Positions 5,307 through 11,520 of a stretch of 11,520 nucleotides of DNA are shown one piece after another (position 1 is the first letter of the stretch; each line of letters starts with the position of its first letter). The notes under the pieces were generated by a model. The model was not told the DNA's origin, did not search any database, and worked only from the letters and a program-made list of their open reading frames with translations. The position numbers and the translations under genes were made by a program. This DNA is from SIG480 sp045636165 (GTDB lineage Bacteria > Bacillota > Clostridia > Oscillospirales > JAAYXM01): the NCBI GenBank assembly GCA_045636165.1, contig JAZTWZ010000115.1, forward strand, positions 1-11,520. The letters run 5' to 3'.

Positions 5307-5732
5307 ATGAACACATACTTCTGGCTTATCGCGCTCATTCTTTTTGCAGTCGTAGAAGCCTGCACAGCAGGACTTGTTTCAATCTGGTTTGCTGTCGGCG
5401 CACTTTTTGCTCTCATCGCAGCAGCGCTTCACGCAGCCCCGTGGCTTCAGATTGCAGTTTTTCTCGTGGCATCAATCATCTCCCTTATCCTTACCCGTCG
5501 CGCAGTTTCTTCACGCCTTCTCAAAACAACTCCGACGAATACAGATATGTTAATCGGCGAGGTCGGGGTCTGTGAAGAAGAGATAAACAATCTCAAAGAA
5601 AGCGGCGCTGTAAAAATCAAAGGCAAGGTATGGAGCGCAAGAAGTAAAAACGGCGACATCATCCCTGCAGACAGCGTTGTAAGAGTTCTCGAAATTCAGG
5701 GTGTTAAGCTCATCGTTGAGCTTTCACAATAA
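5307..5732 (+). CDS. NfeD-like membrane protein
   Basis: This 141-residue protein has two hydrophobic spans (about residues 4-19 and 22-63, the second probably a hairpin) and a C-terminal OB-fold. The OB-fold runs from LIGEVGVCEEEI (about 82) through GAVKIKGKVWSARSKNG to IIPADSVVRVLEIQGVKLIVE, the usual short NfeD (NfeD1b-like, YbbJ-like) arrangement. These proteins pair with SPFH/stomatin partners, and their genes are almost always adjacent, as here, where the SPFH gene follows after 23 nt. The partnership is thought to organise membrane microdomains or protein quality control. I chose the ATG at 5307 because GAGGTG (5295-5300) is 6 nt upstream; a GTG at 5298 lies inside that ribosome site. 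No serine-protease domain of long NfeD proteins is present. Confidence 0.88.
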   Translation: MNTYFWLIALILFAVVEACTAGLVSIWFAVGALFALIAAALHAAPWLQIAVFLVASIISLILTRRAVSSRLLKTTPTNTDMLIGEVGVCEEEINNLKESGAVKIKGKVWSARSKNGDIIPADSVVRVLEIQGVKLIVELSQ

Positions 5733-5755
5733 AAAACAAAGAAAGGAAAGAGTTT

Positions 5756-6673
5756 ATGACTATACTTTTTATTCTCATTGTTCTCGCGCTTATCCTTATA
5801 GTTTCAAACATCGTAATCGTCCATCAGGCATCAGCAAGAGTCGTTGAGCGTCTCGGTGCTTATAAGACGACCTGGGGCGTCGGTCTCCACATCAAGATTC
5901 CTTTTATCGAACGCGCACGCGCACCTATCTCGCTCAAGGAACTTGTTGTTGACTTTCCTCCTCAGCCGGTTATCACAAAGGACAATGTCACAATGCAGAT
6001 AGATACCGTTGTTTACTTCCAGATAACCGACCCGAAGCTTTACACCTACGGCGTTGAGCACCCTCTCTCAGCAATCGAGAACCTCACCGCTACAACTCTC
6101 CGAAACATAATCGGTGACCTTGAGCTTGACCAGACGCTTACCTCACGCGATATTATCAATACACAGATGCGTACCATCCTTGACGAAGCAACTGACCCGT
6201 GGGGCATCAAGGTAAACCGCGTCGAGCTTAAGAATATCATTCCGCCGCGCGAAATTCAGGATGCTATGGAAAAGCAGATGAAGGCTGAGCGCGAACGCCG
6301 TCAGGCTATCCTAAAAGCAGAGGGTGTAAAGCAGTCTCAGATTCTTGAAGCCGAAGGCGAAAAACAAGCTCGTATTCTCCGTGCAGACGCCGAGAAGCAG
6401 TCAAAGATTCTCGACGCTGAAGGTGAAAAAGAAAAGCAGATTCTTGAGGCTGAAGGTCAGGCTGCAGCTATTCTCAAAACGCAAGAAGCTGTCGCACGCG
6501 CAATCGCTCTTATTAACGAAGCAAACCCGAGCGATTCCGTAATCAAGCTCAAGGCTTTAGAGGCTTTCCAGGCTGTTGCTGACGGCAACGCAACAAAGCT
6601 TATCATACCTTCTGACATTCAGGGTCTCGCAGGGCTTGCAGGCTCTCTTAAAGAAACAATTACAGACAAATAA
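5756..6673 (+). CDS. SPFH/stomatin-like membrane protein (QmcA-like)
   Basis: This protein of 305 residues has an N-terminal membrane anchor (about 2-22), a prohibitin-homology (SPFH) domain (about 24-165, including VVERLGAYKTTWGVGLHIKIPF and LRNIIGDLELDQTLTSRD) and a long helix (about 166-255). The helix carries five consecutive ILxAEGEKQxx units, four of 11 residues (from I185, I196, I207 and I218) and one of 10 (from I229), a hendecad coiled-coil typical of stomatin/flotillin assembly. The C-terminal part (about 258-305, KLKALEAFQAVADGNATKLIIPS) matches bacterial stomatins. Members form ring or cage oligomers on the membrane and influence protease access and fluidity. AAAGGA lies 8 nt before the ATG. 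Its partner nfeD is immediately upstream and mscL follows after 21 nt, pointing to one membrane-related operon. Confidence 0.93.
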   Translation: MTILFILIVLALILIVSNIVIVHQASARVVERLGAYKTTWGVGLHIKIPFIERARAPISLKELVVDFPPQPVITKDNVTMQIDTVVYFQITDPKLYTYGVEHPLSAIENLTATTLRNIIGDLELDQTLTSRDIINTQMRTILDEATDPWGIKVNRVELKNIIPPREIQDAMEKQMKAERERRQAILKAEGVKQSQILEAEGEKQARILRADAEKQSKILDAEGEKEKQILEAEGQAAAILKTQEAVARAIALINEANPSDSVIKLKALEAFQAVADGNATKLIIPSDIQGLAGLAGSLKETITDK

Positions 6674-6694
6674 AAGAAAAAGGGGATAAAGAAA

Positions 6695-7120
6695 ATGAAA
6701 AAGATCAAATTCATCGAAGAATTCAAGGAGTTCATCTCTCGCGGAAATGTTATCGACATGGCAATAGGTGTTGTAGTCGGTGCTGCTTTCAAAGCAATCA
6801 TTGACTCACTCGTAAACGATATTATTATGCCTGTTGTCGGCTGGCTTATCGGAGACATTGATTTTTCAAGCTTCGCAGTAAAGCTTTCCGAAACAGTTGC
6901 AGAGGACGGAAGCACGGTTGTAAACGCTATTCTCTACGGAAAGTTTATAAACGCAATCATTTCCTTCCTCATCATCGCATTCTGCCTCTTCCTCGTTGTG
7001 AAGGTTATAAACAGACTTCGTAGAAAAAAGGAAGAGCCTGCTGCTGAAGCTCCGGCAGAGCCTGAGCCGTCAGCAGAGGAAAAGCTCCTCACCGAAATCC
7101 GCGACCTTCTCAAGAAGTAA
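6695..7120 (+). CDS. mscL: Large-conductance mechanosensitive channel MscL
   Basis: MscL forms a pentameric inner-membrane pore that opens under membrane tension and releases solutes during osmotic downshock. This copy has 141 residues, normal for the family. Visible parts are the N-terminal amphipathic helix FIEEFKEFISRGNVIDMAIG, TM1 with GVVVGAAFKAIIDSLVNDIIMP (about 25-46), a periplasmic loop (about 52-78), TM2 (about 80-105, FINAIISFLIIAFCLFLVV), a basic cluster RLRRKKEE, a Pro/Ala/Glu linker (113-127) and the C-terminal bundle helix EEKLLTEIRDLLKK. AGGGGA lies 8 nt before the ATG. It is the last gene of the lipoprotein-nfeD-SPFH-mscL run and is followed by a strong terminator. Confidence 0.97.
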   Translation: MKKIKFIEEFKEFISRGNVIDMAIGVVVGAAFKAIIDSLVNDIIMPVVGWLIGDIDFSSFAVKLSETVAEDGSTVVNAILYGKFINAIISFLIIAFCLFLVVKVINRLRRKKEEPAAEAPAEPEPSAEEKLLTEIRDLLKK

Positions 7121-7132
7121 TTCTAAAAGAAC

Positions 7133-7174
7133 AGCTTGTGCAACGAAATAACTTGTTGCACAAGCTATTTTTTT
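7133..7174 (+). terminator. Terminator after mscL
   Basis: A perfect 12-bp stem AGCTTGTGCAAC/GTTGCACAAGCT (7133-7144 with 7155-7166) with a 10-nt loop runs into A then seven T (7168-7174). It closes the membrane operon. Its right arm also carries the -35 box of the next promoter. Confidence 0.9.
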
Positions 7175-7184
7175 ATGTTATACT
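7157..7184 (+). promoter_or_regulatory. Promoter of the folT leader, nested in the mscL terminator
   Basis: TTGCAC (7157-7162) lies in the right arm of the mscL terminator. It is followed after 16 nt by TATACT (7179-7184), which has an extended -10 TG one base before it (TGTTATACT). Transcription should begin around 7190-7192, which is where the riboswitch's competing helix begins. Confidence 0.65.
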
Positions 7185-7190
7185 GTTTTT

Positions 7191-7358
7191 GTCACAAAAA
7201 GGCAGAGTAGAAAATATCGGGCCAGTGCCGCGCGAACGGGGAGTTGTCGCTCGGACGAATTACGCATCTTGCGTTACCGTGATATTTTCGCATCCCGCTG
7301 CTTAAAAAATCAAACGGTTTTACTGTCCTCTTTGTGATGAACCAAAATCACAGGGAGG
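7191..7358 (+). promoter_or_regulatory. Riboswitch expression platform: Shine-Dalgarno sequestration with a competing helix
   Basis: A 12-bp hairpin pairs CCTCTTTGTGAT (7327-7338) with ATCACAGGGAGG (7347-7358), two pairs being G.U, and buries the folT ribosome site AGGGAGG (7352-7358). The mRNA's 5' end can instead pair with the left arm: GTCACAAA (7191-7198) with TTTGTGAT (7331-7338), then AGG (7200-7202) with CCT (7327-7329) and CAG (7203-7205) with CTG (7323-7325), interrupted by one mismatch and one bulged T. AGGCAG is also the 5' strand of aptamer P1, so ligand-stabilised P1 would release the sequestering hairpin and switch translation off. Structure is read from the sequence; the direction of control is inference. 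Confidence 0.7.
7200..7303 (+). ncRNA. THF riboswitch aptamer (class I, folT type)
   Basis: The sequence follows the known tetrahydrofolate aptamer. P1 is AGGCAG/CTGCTT (7200-7205 with 7298-7303, one G.U). The conserved GAGTAG follows. P2 is a perfect 9 bp, GAAAATATC/GATATTTTC (7210-7218 with 7281-7289). P3 pairs CCG (7228-7230) with CGG (7252-7254) and GCG (7232-7234) with CGC (7248-7250), with loop AACGGGGAGTTGT. ACGAA (7255-7259) and a short ACGC/GCGT hairpin (7262-7274) follow. GCATCCC (7290-7296) is the conserved 3' junction. Loop residues GGGA (7239-7242) can pair with TCCC (7293-7296), the class pseudoknot with compensatory changes. The adjacent folT-type gene fits the class. This is recalled from the published consensus, not a model search. 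Confidence 0.88.
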
Positions 7359-7366
7359 CTTTTCTT

Positions 7367-7915
7367 ATGAAATTATACCTTGCGGAATCTGCAAAGGAGC
7401 TTAAGTCAACCCGTTCCATCGTTATGTGTGCGGCGCTTATTGCTCTCTATATTGCACTTGATTCTCTCTCAGTCTTTACGCTTTCAACCCAGAAATACAC
7501 TGTCGCATTCATTTCCCTTGCGCTTCTCGGGTACGGCTTTGGTATAGTTCCGTCTGCGCTTGCGGCATTTGCCTGCGACCTTGTAGGATATCTCATAAAG
7601 CCTATGGGCGCATATCATCCCGGCTTTGCGATATCAAAGATTCTCACCTGCGCTATCTTCGCTCTTTTCCTCTACAGAAAAGAGATAAAGCTCTGGAGAA
7701 TAATTACATCACGCGCAATCATAAACATATTTATAAACGGCTTTTTAAACGCCTACTGGCTTGCAGCTCTCTATTCTTCAAAGGGATATTCGGTAATTCT
7801 CATCGACCATCTTTATAAAAACCTTACCCTTCTCCCCTTTGAAATCGTAGTTTTGTTCTTTATGCTTAAGGCCTTTAAAAAGATTTCTCACAGCTTAAAC
7901 AAAAACAGGAGTTGA
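7367..7915 (+). CDS. folT: ECF transporter S component, folate type (FolT)
   Basis: This 182-residue integral membrane protein has about six hydrophobic segments (roughly residues 17-37, 44-62, 64-80, 87-104, 113-137 and 148-168), the normal plan for energy-coupling-factor substrate-binding subunits. The segments containing STRSIVMCAALIALYIALD, FAISKILTCAIFALFLY and NIFINGFLNAYWLAALY are in the style of the FolT family. It would bind folate and work with shared EcfT/EcfA/EcfA' subunits, which are not in the window. The upstream THF riboswitch strongly supports folate specificity. The ATG at 7367 has GGAGG 8 nt upstream; a GTG at 7334 lies inside the sequestering hairpin and is rejected. uppP begins 5 nt after the stop, so the two are probably co-transcribed. 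Confidence 0.87.
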   Translation: MKLYLAESAKELKSTRSIVMCAALIALYIALDSLSVFTLSTQKYTVAFISLALLGYGFGIVPSALAAFACDLVGYLIKPMGAYHPGFAISKILTCAIFALFLYRKEIKLWRIITSRAIINIFINGFLNAYWLAALYSSKGYSVILIDHLYKNLTLLPFEIVVLFFMLKAFKKISHSLNKNRS

Positions 7916-7920
7916 TTAAT

Positions 7921-8727
7921 TTGGATATTTTAAGAGCTATTATTCTCGGTATCGTCGAAGGCATTACGGAATGGCTTCCGATAAGCAGCACCGGTCACAT
8001 GATTCTCTTAAACGAGTTTATGGGAATTGACGCGACGCACTTTTTCAATTCGCAGATTTTCCTATATGTCATACAGCTCGGTGCAATACTTGCAATCGCG
8101 ACGCTTTATTTTAAAAAGTTGAACCCCTTCTCCCCGTCGAAAACGAGTGAGGAAAAGCGTGACACCTGGCAGATGTGGTTCAAGGTCATCGTTGCCTGCA
8201 TCCCGGCAGCAGTTCTTGGGCTTTTGTTCAACGACGCTATGGACAAAATATCGACCCCGTTTGTGGTAAGCTTCATGCTCATCATCTACGGTATCGGGTT
8301 CTTATTTGCAGAAAAGCTCCGCAAGAACGAGAGCATAACAGAAATGAATCAGATGACCTACAAAACAGCCCTTTTTATTGGTCTGTTCCAGGTTCTCTCA
8401 ATCATTCCCGGCACATCCCGTTCAGGCGCTACAATCCTCGGAGCTATGATTCTCGGCTGCTCGCGTTCATTGAGCGCTGAGTTTTCATTCTTTCTCGCAA
8501 TACCCGTCATGTTCGGAGTAAGCTTTCTAAAAATTGTCACAAACGACTATGTCCTCGCCTCTTCCGAATGGCTTCTCCTGATTATCGCGATGGCAGTTGC
8601 CTATATCGTTTCGATAATCTCCGTAAAATTCCTTACAAGCTATGTAAAAAAGCACGACTTCAAAGCATTCGGCTGGTATAGAATCGTCCTCGGAATCGCA
8701 GTTATCGCGTATTTCCTAGTTTTCTGA
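7921..8727 (+). CDS. uppP: Undecaprenyl-diphosphate phosphatase UppP (BacA)
   Basis: UppP removes a phosphate from undecaprenyl diphosphate to recycle the lipid carrier for peptidoglycan and teichoic acid synthesis; overexpression in other bacteria gives bacitracin resistance. This copy is 268 residues with about eight membrane segments. Catalytic signatures are the E13xxxE17 motif followed by LPISSTGH (19-26), and PGTSRSGAT (163-171). I chose the TTG at 7921 (MDILRAIILGIVEGITEWLP), because AGGAG (7907-7911) is 9 nt upstream and the N-terminus then matches the family; a TTG at 7912 abuts the ribosome site. It lies 5 nt after folT and probably shares its transcript, although folate transport and cell-wall lipid recycling have no direct link. 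Confidence 0.95.
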   Translation: MDILRAIILGIVEGITEWLPISSTGHMILLNEFMGIDATHFFNSQIFLYVIQLGAILAIATLYFKKLNPFSPSKTSEEKRDTWQMWFKVIVACIPAAVLGLLFNDAMDKISTPFVVSFMLIIYGIGFLFAEKLRKNESITEMNQMTYKTALFIGLFQVLSIIPGTSRSGATILGAMILGCSRSLSAEFSFFLAIPVMFGVSFLKIVTNDYVLASSEWLLLIIAMAVAYIVSIISVKFLTSYVKKHDFKAFGWYRIVLGIAVIAYFLVF

Positions 8728-8736
8728 TTTGAATTT

Positions 8737-8774
8737 AAAACAGCACCACGAAAGAATTTTCGTGGTGCTGTTTT
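8737..8774 (+). terminator. Terminator after uppP
   Basis: A perfect 17-bp stem (8737-8753 with 8758-8774, core CAGCACCACG/CGTGGTGCTG) with a GAAT tetraloop and A-tract/T-tract ends begins 9 nt after the uppP stop. Only four T follow directly, but a second T-rich run lies about 10 nt further on. Confidence 0.83.
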
Positions 8775-8791
8775 CACATCTTTTCCTTTTT

Positions 8792-8797
8792 TATAAT
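8792..8797 (+). promoter_or_regulatory. Possible -10 region for dpaA-dpaB
   Basis: A TATAAT is the only promoter-like element between the uppP terminator and dpaA. No good sigma-A -35 lies 17 nt upstream. In Bacillus subtilis the orthologous operon is transcribed in the mother cell by sigma-K; the local TATAATATA resembles its -10 pattern (CATANNNTA) except at the first base. The sigma factor cannot be decided from this sequence. Confidence 0.3.
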
Positions 8798-8853
8798 ATA
8801 CTGTAACGGAGTCAAAAACAAACAGCCCTGCGCAAGGAAAGGATGAATTTTAT

Positions 8854-9729
8854 ATGACAGAAAAACTCGATTTCGCCATCGTCGGAGGAGATTCGCGCCA
8901 TGTTCGTCTTGCAGAACTTCTCTCCGCTGACGGTCACCGTGTTTTTGTTTATGCGCTTGAAAATGCAAGTTTTTCGGATGGAATAATACGCGAGAAAGAC
9001 ATAAAAACCCTTTCAAAAAGCGTTGACTGCGTTATTCTTCCCGTTCCCATAAAGGACAAAAAAGGACTTCTGAACACGCCGCTTTCAACTTCCGAGCACG
9101 ACATAAGCTCCCTTTTTTCAGTTTTCCCCACAGGTCAGACTGTAATCGGAGGGAAGATAAGCAACGATATGTTTGAAACTGCAGGAAGATGCGGCATACG
9201 CCTGTTTGACTGTCTTGAACGCGAAGATTTTACCGTTATGAACTCAGTTCCGACAGCAGAAGGCGCAATCTCCGTTGCAATGCAGATGCGTAATACAACG
9301 CTTAACGGCTCAAACTGCCTTGTTCTCGGTTTTGGTCATATTGGAAAGCTTCTTGCAGCGTATCTTCGAGGCCTCGGTGCAAAGGTCACCGCCTCCGCAA
9401 GAAAGCCGGGGGATCTCGCCTGGATATCTGCATACGGATATACTCCCATTAAAACCTGCGACATAAAAGAATACCTTTCCGGGTTTGATATAATTTTCAA
9501 CACCATACCGGCAAAAATTCTCGACAGAGAGGCCCTTACATGTATAAAACCCGATGTCCTCATCTGCGACCTCGCATCACGCCCCGGTGGCGTAGATTTT
9601 GATTTTGCGAATGAGCTTGGGCTTTCCACAGTTCACGCCCTCTCTCTTCCGGGAAAAGTAGCACCCTCCACTGCCGCCGAAAGCCTTCGCAGCACTGTTT
9701 ACAATATTCTCGACGAATGGGGGAAATAG
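8854..9729 (+). CDS. dpaA: Dipicolinate synthase subunit A (SpoVFA)
   Basis: With DpaB this enzyme converts the dihydrodipicolinate-pathway intermediate to dipicolinic acid, the calcium-chelating solute of the spore core. The 291-residue protein starts with an N-terminal domain bearing IVGGDSRHVRLAE (about 9-21) and ends with a NAD(P)-binding Rossmann domain, CLVLGFGHIGKLLAAYLRGLG (about 155-175, GFGHIG at 159-164). Family segments NSVPTAEGAI (130-139) and ALSLPGKVAPSTAA (262-275) are conserved. AAAGGA lies 10 nt before the ATG. dpaB follows after 3 nt. The asd, dapG and dapA genes that follow in Bacillus are not linked here. Its presence marks the organism as a likely spore former using the SpoVF route; some clostridia lack it and use an Etf-type enzyme. 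Confidence 0.95.
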   Translation: MTEKLDFAIVGGDSRHVRLAELLSADGHRVFVYALENASFSDGIIREKDIKTLSKSVDCVILPVPIKDKKGLLNTPLSTSEHDISSLFSVFPTGQTVIGGKISNDMFETAGRCGIRLFDCLEREDFTVMNSVPTAEGAISVAMQMRNTTLNGSNCLVLGFGHIGKLLAAYLRGLGAKVTASARKPGDLAWISAYGYTPIKTCDIKEYLSGFDIIFNTIPAKILDREALTCIKPDVLICDLASRPGGVDFDFANELGLSTVHALSLPGKVAPSTAAESLRSTVYNILDEWGK

Positions 9730-9732
9730 TCA

Positions 9733-10305
9733 ATGGAAACTATCGTGGTCGGCTTTTGTCTGTGCGGTTCTTTCTGCACCTTCAAGAAAGTCGTCCCTCA
9801 AATTAAAAAGCTTAAAGAATCGGGATATGATGTTGTTCCGATAATGTCAGAAACTGCATACAATACGGACACTCGCTTCGGAAAAGCTTCAGATTTCATA
9901 TCAGAAATCGAAGAAATCACGGGCAAAAAAATCATTCATACCATCCCCGATGCCGAACCTATCGGTCCTAAAAAGCTTCTTGACGTGCTTATCATAGCTC
10001 CCTGTACCGGCAACACAATTGCAAAGCTTGCATGCGGAATATGCGATACATCAGCTACAATGGCAGCAAAGGCACATCTCAGAAACGGTCGTCCGCTTAT
10101 CATCGCCGTTTCAACCAACGACGGTCTTTCTGCAAACCTCAAAAACATCGGCGTTCTTTCCGCATCAAAGAACATTTTCTTTGTCCCCTACGGGCAGGAT
10201 GATGCACTTGGAAAGCCGAATTCGCTTGTTGCCGATATGACAAAAATTGAAGAGACTTTAAAAGAAGCACTTTCAAAATCGCAGATACAGCCCGTGCTTG
10301 TATAA
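9733..10305 (+). CDS. dpaB: Dipicolinate synthase subunit B (SpoVFB), flavoprotein fold
   Basis: This 190-residue protein of the phosphopantothenoylcysteine-decarboxylase/flavoprotein superfamily matches DpaB: an N-terminal strand and loop VVGFCLCGSFCTF (about 5-17), the flavin-type binding segment APCTGNTIAKLACGICDT (89-106), and the conserved C-terminal VPYGQDDALGKPNSLVAD (151-168). It partners DpaA in dipicolinate synthesis in the mother cell. The gene starts 3 nt after the dpaA stop, with a G-rich ribosome site (GGGGG, about 9719-9723) overlapping the end of dpaA, so the two are translationally close and surely one operon. A terminator hairpin follows 5 nt after the stop. Confidence 0.95.
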   Translation: METIVVGFCLCGSFCTFKKVVPQIKKLKESGYDVVPIMSETAYNTDTRFGKASDFISEIEEITGKKIIHTIPDAEPIGPKKLLDVLIIAPCTGNTIAKLACGICDTSATMAAKAHLRNGRPLIIAVSTNDGLSANLKNIGVLSASKNIFFVPYGQDDALGKPNSLVADMTKIEETLKEALSKSQIQPVLV

Positions 10306-10336
10306 AACAAAAACCCACCCGTACGGGTGGGTTTAG
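10306..10336. terminator. Bidirectional terminator between dpaB and the convergent transporter gene
   Basis: A perfect 24-bp palindrome (10311-10334; half-site AAACCCACCCGT, GTAC at the centre) lies between two convergent genes. On the minus strand it runs into TTTTTGTTTTA, a strong T-run, so it is a good terminator for the transporter. On the plus strand only the TTT of the stem end is available, so termination of dpaB may be weaker. Confidence 0.82.
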
Positions 10337-10350
10337 AACTAATTACTCTT

Positions 10351-11520
10351 TTATACGCCCCAGACGAGCCAGGTATATACAGCGCCGACGACAACTGCCG
10401 AAATCGTAAACGGAACGCCAATCTTGAGGAAATCGCTCGTTTTAACTTCTTCGCCATTCTTGCGAAGAATACCGATTGCGGCAATGTTTGCCGATGCACC
10501 AATCGGGGTGAGGTTTCCGCCAAGCGTTGCACCGATGAGAAGTCCGAAGTAGAATACATTCGGGTCAAGCCCCATTCCGTTTGCAATACCCGTAACAACG
10601 GGAAGCATTGTCATAACATACGGGATGTTGTCGATAAACGCAGAAAGAACAACCGATGCTCCAACGAGAAGGATATAGAGCATAAGCGGACTTCCGCCTG
10701 CAATAGTCTTGAACACATCTGCAATAGCATTAATAACGCCTGCGCTCTTTATTCCGCCGATAACGATAAAGAGACCAAAAAGGAGAAGAATTGTATCGCG
10801 GTCAAAGTCTTCAACAACCTTCTTTGCAAGTGCGCCTGACTTTGTCTTTATGTAGCTTCTGATAATACCGATAAGGCAGAGAGCAACGCAGATTATACCG
10901 TTGCGGAGACCGTAAATGGTACCGAGAACTTCGCCCTGCGGCTCCGGCACAAATGACGCGAGTATAAGAAGAACAACCGTTCCTATCATAAGCCATGACG
11001 GGAAATAATCTTCAACCTCAGTTTCAACCGAAGCTTCGATTTTCTGTGTCTCTTTTCTGAAGATAAACAGCAGAACAAGAACAGATGCAATCGCACCAAG
11101 CTCTACTCCCCAGAAAATACCAGGACGACCGTTCATCCAGAAGAACTCAAGGAAATTCATATCAGCCGCACCGCCGAGAAGGATGCTGGTAGTATCTCCG
11201 ACGAGCGTTGCTGCACCCTGAAGGTTTGAGGAAACAGCGATTGAAATGAGCATAAGAACAGGTGAGAACTTAAGCTTCTTTGCAATAGCAAGACCAACCG
11301 GCGCAACCATAAGAACCGTTGCAACATTATCAACAAATGCGCTGACAATTCCCGCAAAGAGCGAGAGAATCGCAACTGCCCACTTTACATCAGGAACTTT
11401 TTTTATAAGAACCTCTGCAAGACGGGCAGGCATCTTACTTTCAATAAAGAGAGTAACCGTTCCCATTGTTCCGGCTATCATAAGGAGAACATTATAGTCA
11501 ACCTCAGAAAGCGCTTTCAA
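10351..11520 (-). CDS. ArsB/NhaD-type (ion transporter superfamily) permease, N-terminus cut by the window edge
   Basis: The visible 389 residues form a polytopic membrane protein with an internal two-fold repeat typical of the ArsB/NhaD/SLC13 ion-transporter superfamily. Each half has a membrane D-N motif (FVDNVATVLMVAP, about 62-74; FIDNIPYVMTMLP, about 295-307) and a re-entrant hairpin (SSNLQGAATLVGDTTSILLG; LLIGATLGGNLTPIGASANI). A central charged cytoplasmic loop (about 155-172) separates the halves. The family includes arsenite, sodium/proton and dicarboxylate carriers; the pattern is closest to the ArsB/P-protein group, but no arsR or arsC is nearby, so the substrate is undetermined. 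The reading frame continues to the window edge; the first codon seen is TTG without a visible ribosome site, and roughly 30-40 residues are probably missing. Confidence 0.88.
   Translation of the reverse strand: MKALSEVDYNVLLMIAGTMGTVTLFIESKMPARLAEVLIKKVPDVKWAVAILSLFAGIVSAFVDNVATVLMVAPVGLAIAKKLKFSPVLMLISIAVSSNLQGAATLVGDTTSILLGGAADMNFLEFFWMNGRPGIFWGVELGAIASVLVLLFIFRKETQKIEASVETEVEDYFPSWLMIGTVVLLILASFVPEPQGEVLGTIYGLRNGIICVALCLIGIIRSYIKTKSGALAKKVVEDFDRDTILLLFGLFIVIGGIKSAGVINAIADVFKTIAGGSPLMLYILLVGASVVLSAFIDNIPYVMTMLPVVTGIANGMGLDPNVFYFGLLIGATLGGNLTPIGASANIAAIGILRKNGEEVKTSDFLKIGVPFTISAVVVGAVYTWLVWGV

Noticed and set aside
7334..7366. GTG start for folT giving 11 extra residues
   Set aside because: It lies inside the sequestering hairpin and before the ribosome site; the ATG at 7367 has GGAGG at 8 nt.
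7912..7920. TTG start for uppP three codons upstream
   Set aside because: It abuts the AGGAG ribosome site, leaving no spacing; TTG at 7921 has 9 nt and fits the family N-terminus.
10327..10839. 170-codon plus-strand frame opposite the transporter gene
   Set aside because: It is antisense to strong membrane-protein coding with two D-N motifs; its product is rich in Cys, Asn and Arg without a recognisable pattern.

Overview
The window reads as chromosomal DNA of an anaerobic, endospore-forming Gram-positive bacterium, most likely a gut-type Clostridia lineage (Oscillospiraceae/Ruminococcaceae-like). The reasons are strong AGGAGG-type ribosome sites, sigma-A promoters close to consensus, moderate G+C, a tetrahydrofolate riboswitch in front of a folT-type ECF transporter gene, and the sporulation genes dpaA-dpaB. 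It is mainly a housekeeping region with short gaps. I see no insertion sequence, phage gene, CRISPR array or toxin system.

Layout. Minus strand, 25-1502: a LacI-family regulator preceded by a GtrA-like membrane protein. The regulator has its own consensus promoter, followed by a symmetric TTTACTAAA-containing site that may be its operator. Plus strand, 1592-2128: pyrR from a strong promoter with a very short leader. Minus strand, 2173-3936: thrS, coding for a threonyl-tRNA synthetase without the N-terminal TGS domain. Just upstream of thrS on the same strand, 4065-4141, is tRNA-Arg(ACG) with its own promoter, an encoded CCA end and an abutting terminator.

4142-4711 is the least ordinary stretch. 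It holds a composite repeat with three copies (direct, inverted, direct) of an 18-19 bp unit containing TGGTATAATA. These copies bracket two modules that differ in sequence but share one predicted fold: a closing stem and three hairpins. Next comes a 56-codon minus-strand gene for a glycine-zipper membrane peptide with its own terminator, divergent from the following operon.

Plus strand, 4712-7120: an operon of a two-repeat lipoprotein, an NfeD-like protein, an SPFH/stomatin-like protein and the mechanosensitive channel MscL, closed by a strong terminator. The downstream promoter is nested in that terminator. It starts a leader with a class-I THF riboswitch and a Shine-Dalgarno-sequestering hairpin in front of folT and uppP (7367-8727), so folate uptake is probably shut off at translation when reduced folate is plentiful. 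Then dpaA-dpaB (8854-10305) make dipicolinate for the spore core. A perfect palindromic terminator separates them from a convergent ArsB/NhaD-type ion transporter, truncated at the right edge.

The best candidates for something undescribed are the tandem cloverleaf-like repeat (4241-4422) and the unannotated glycine-zipper gene (4451-4621). The riboswitch is a known class, but its competing helices can be read here almost completely.
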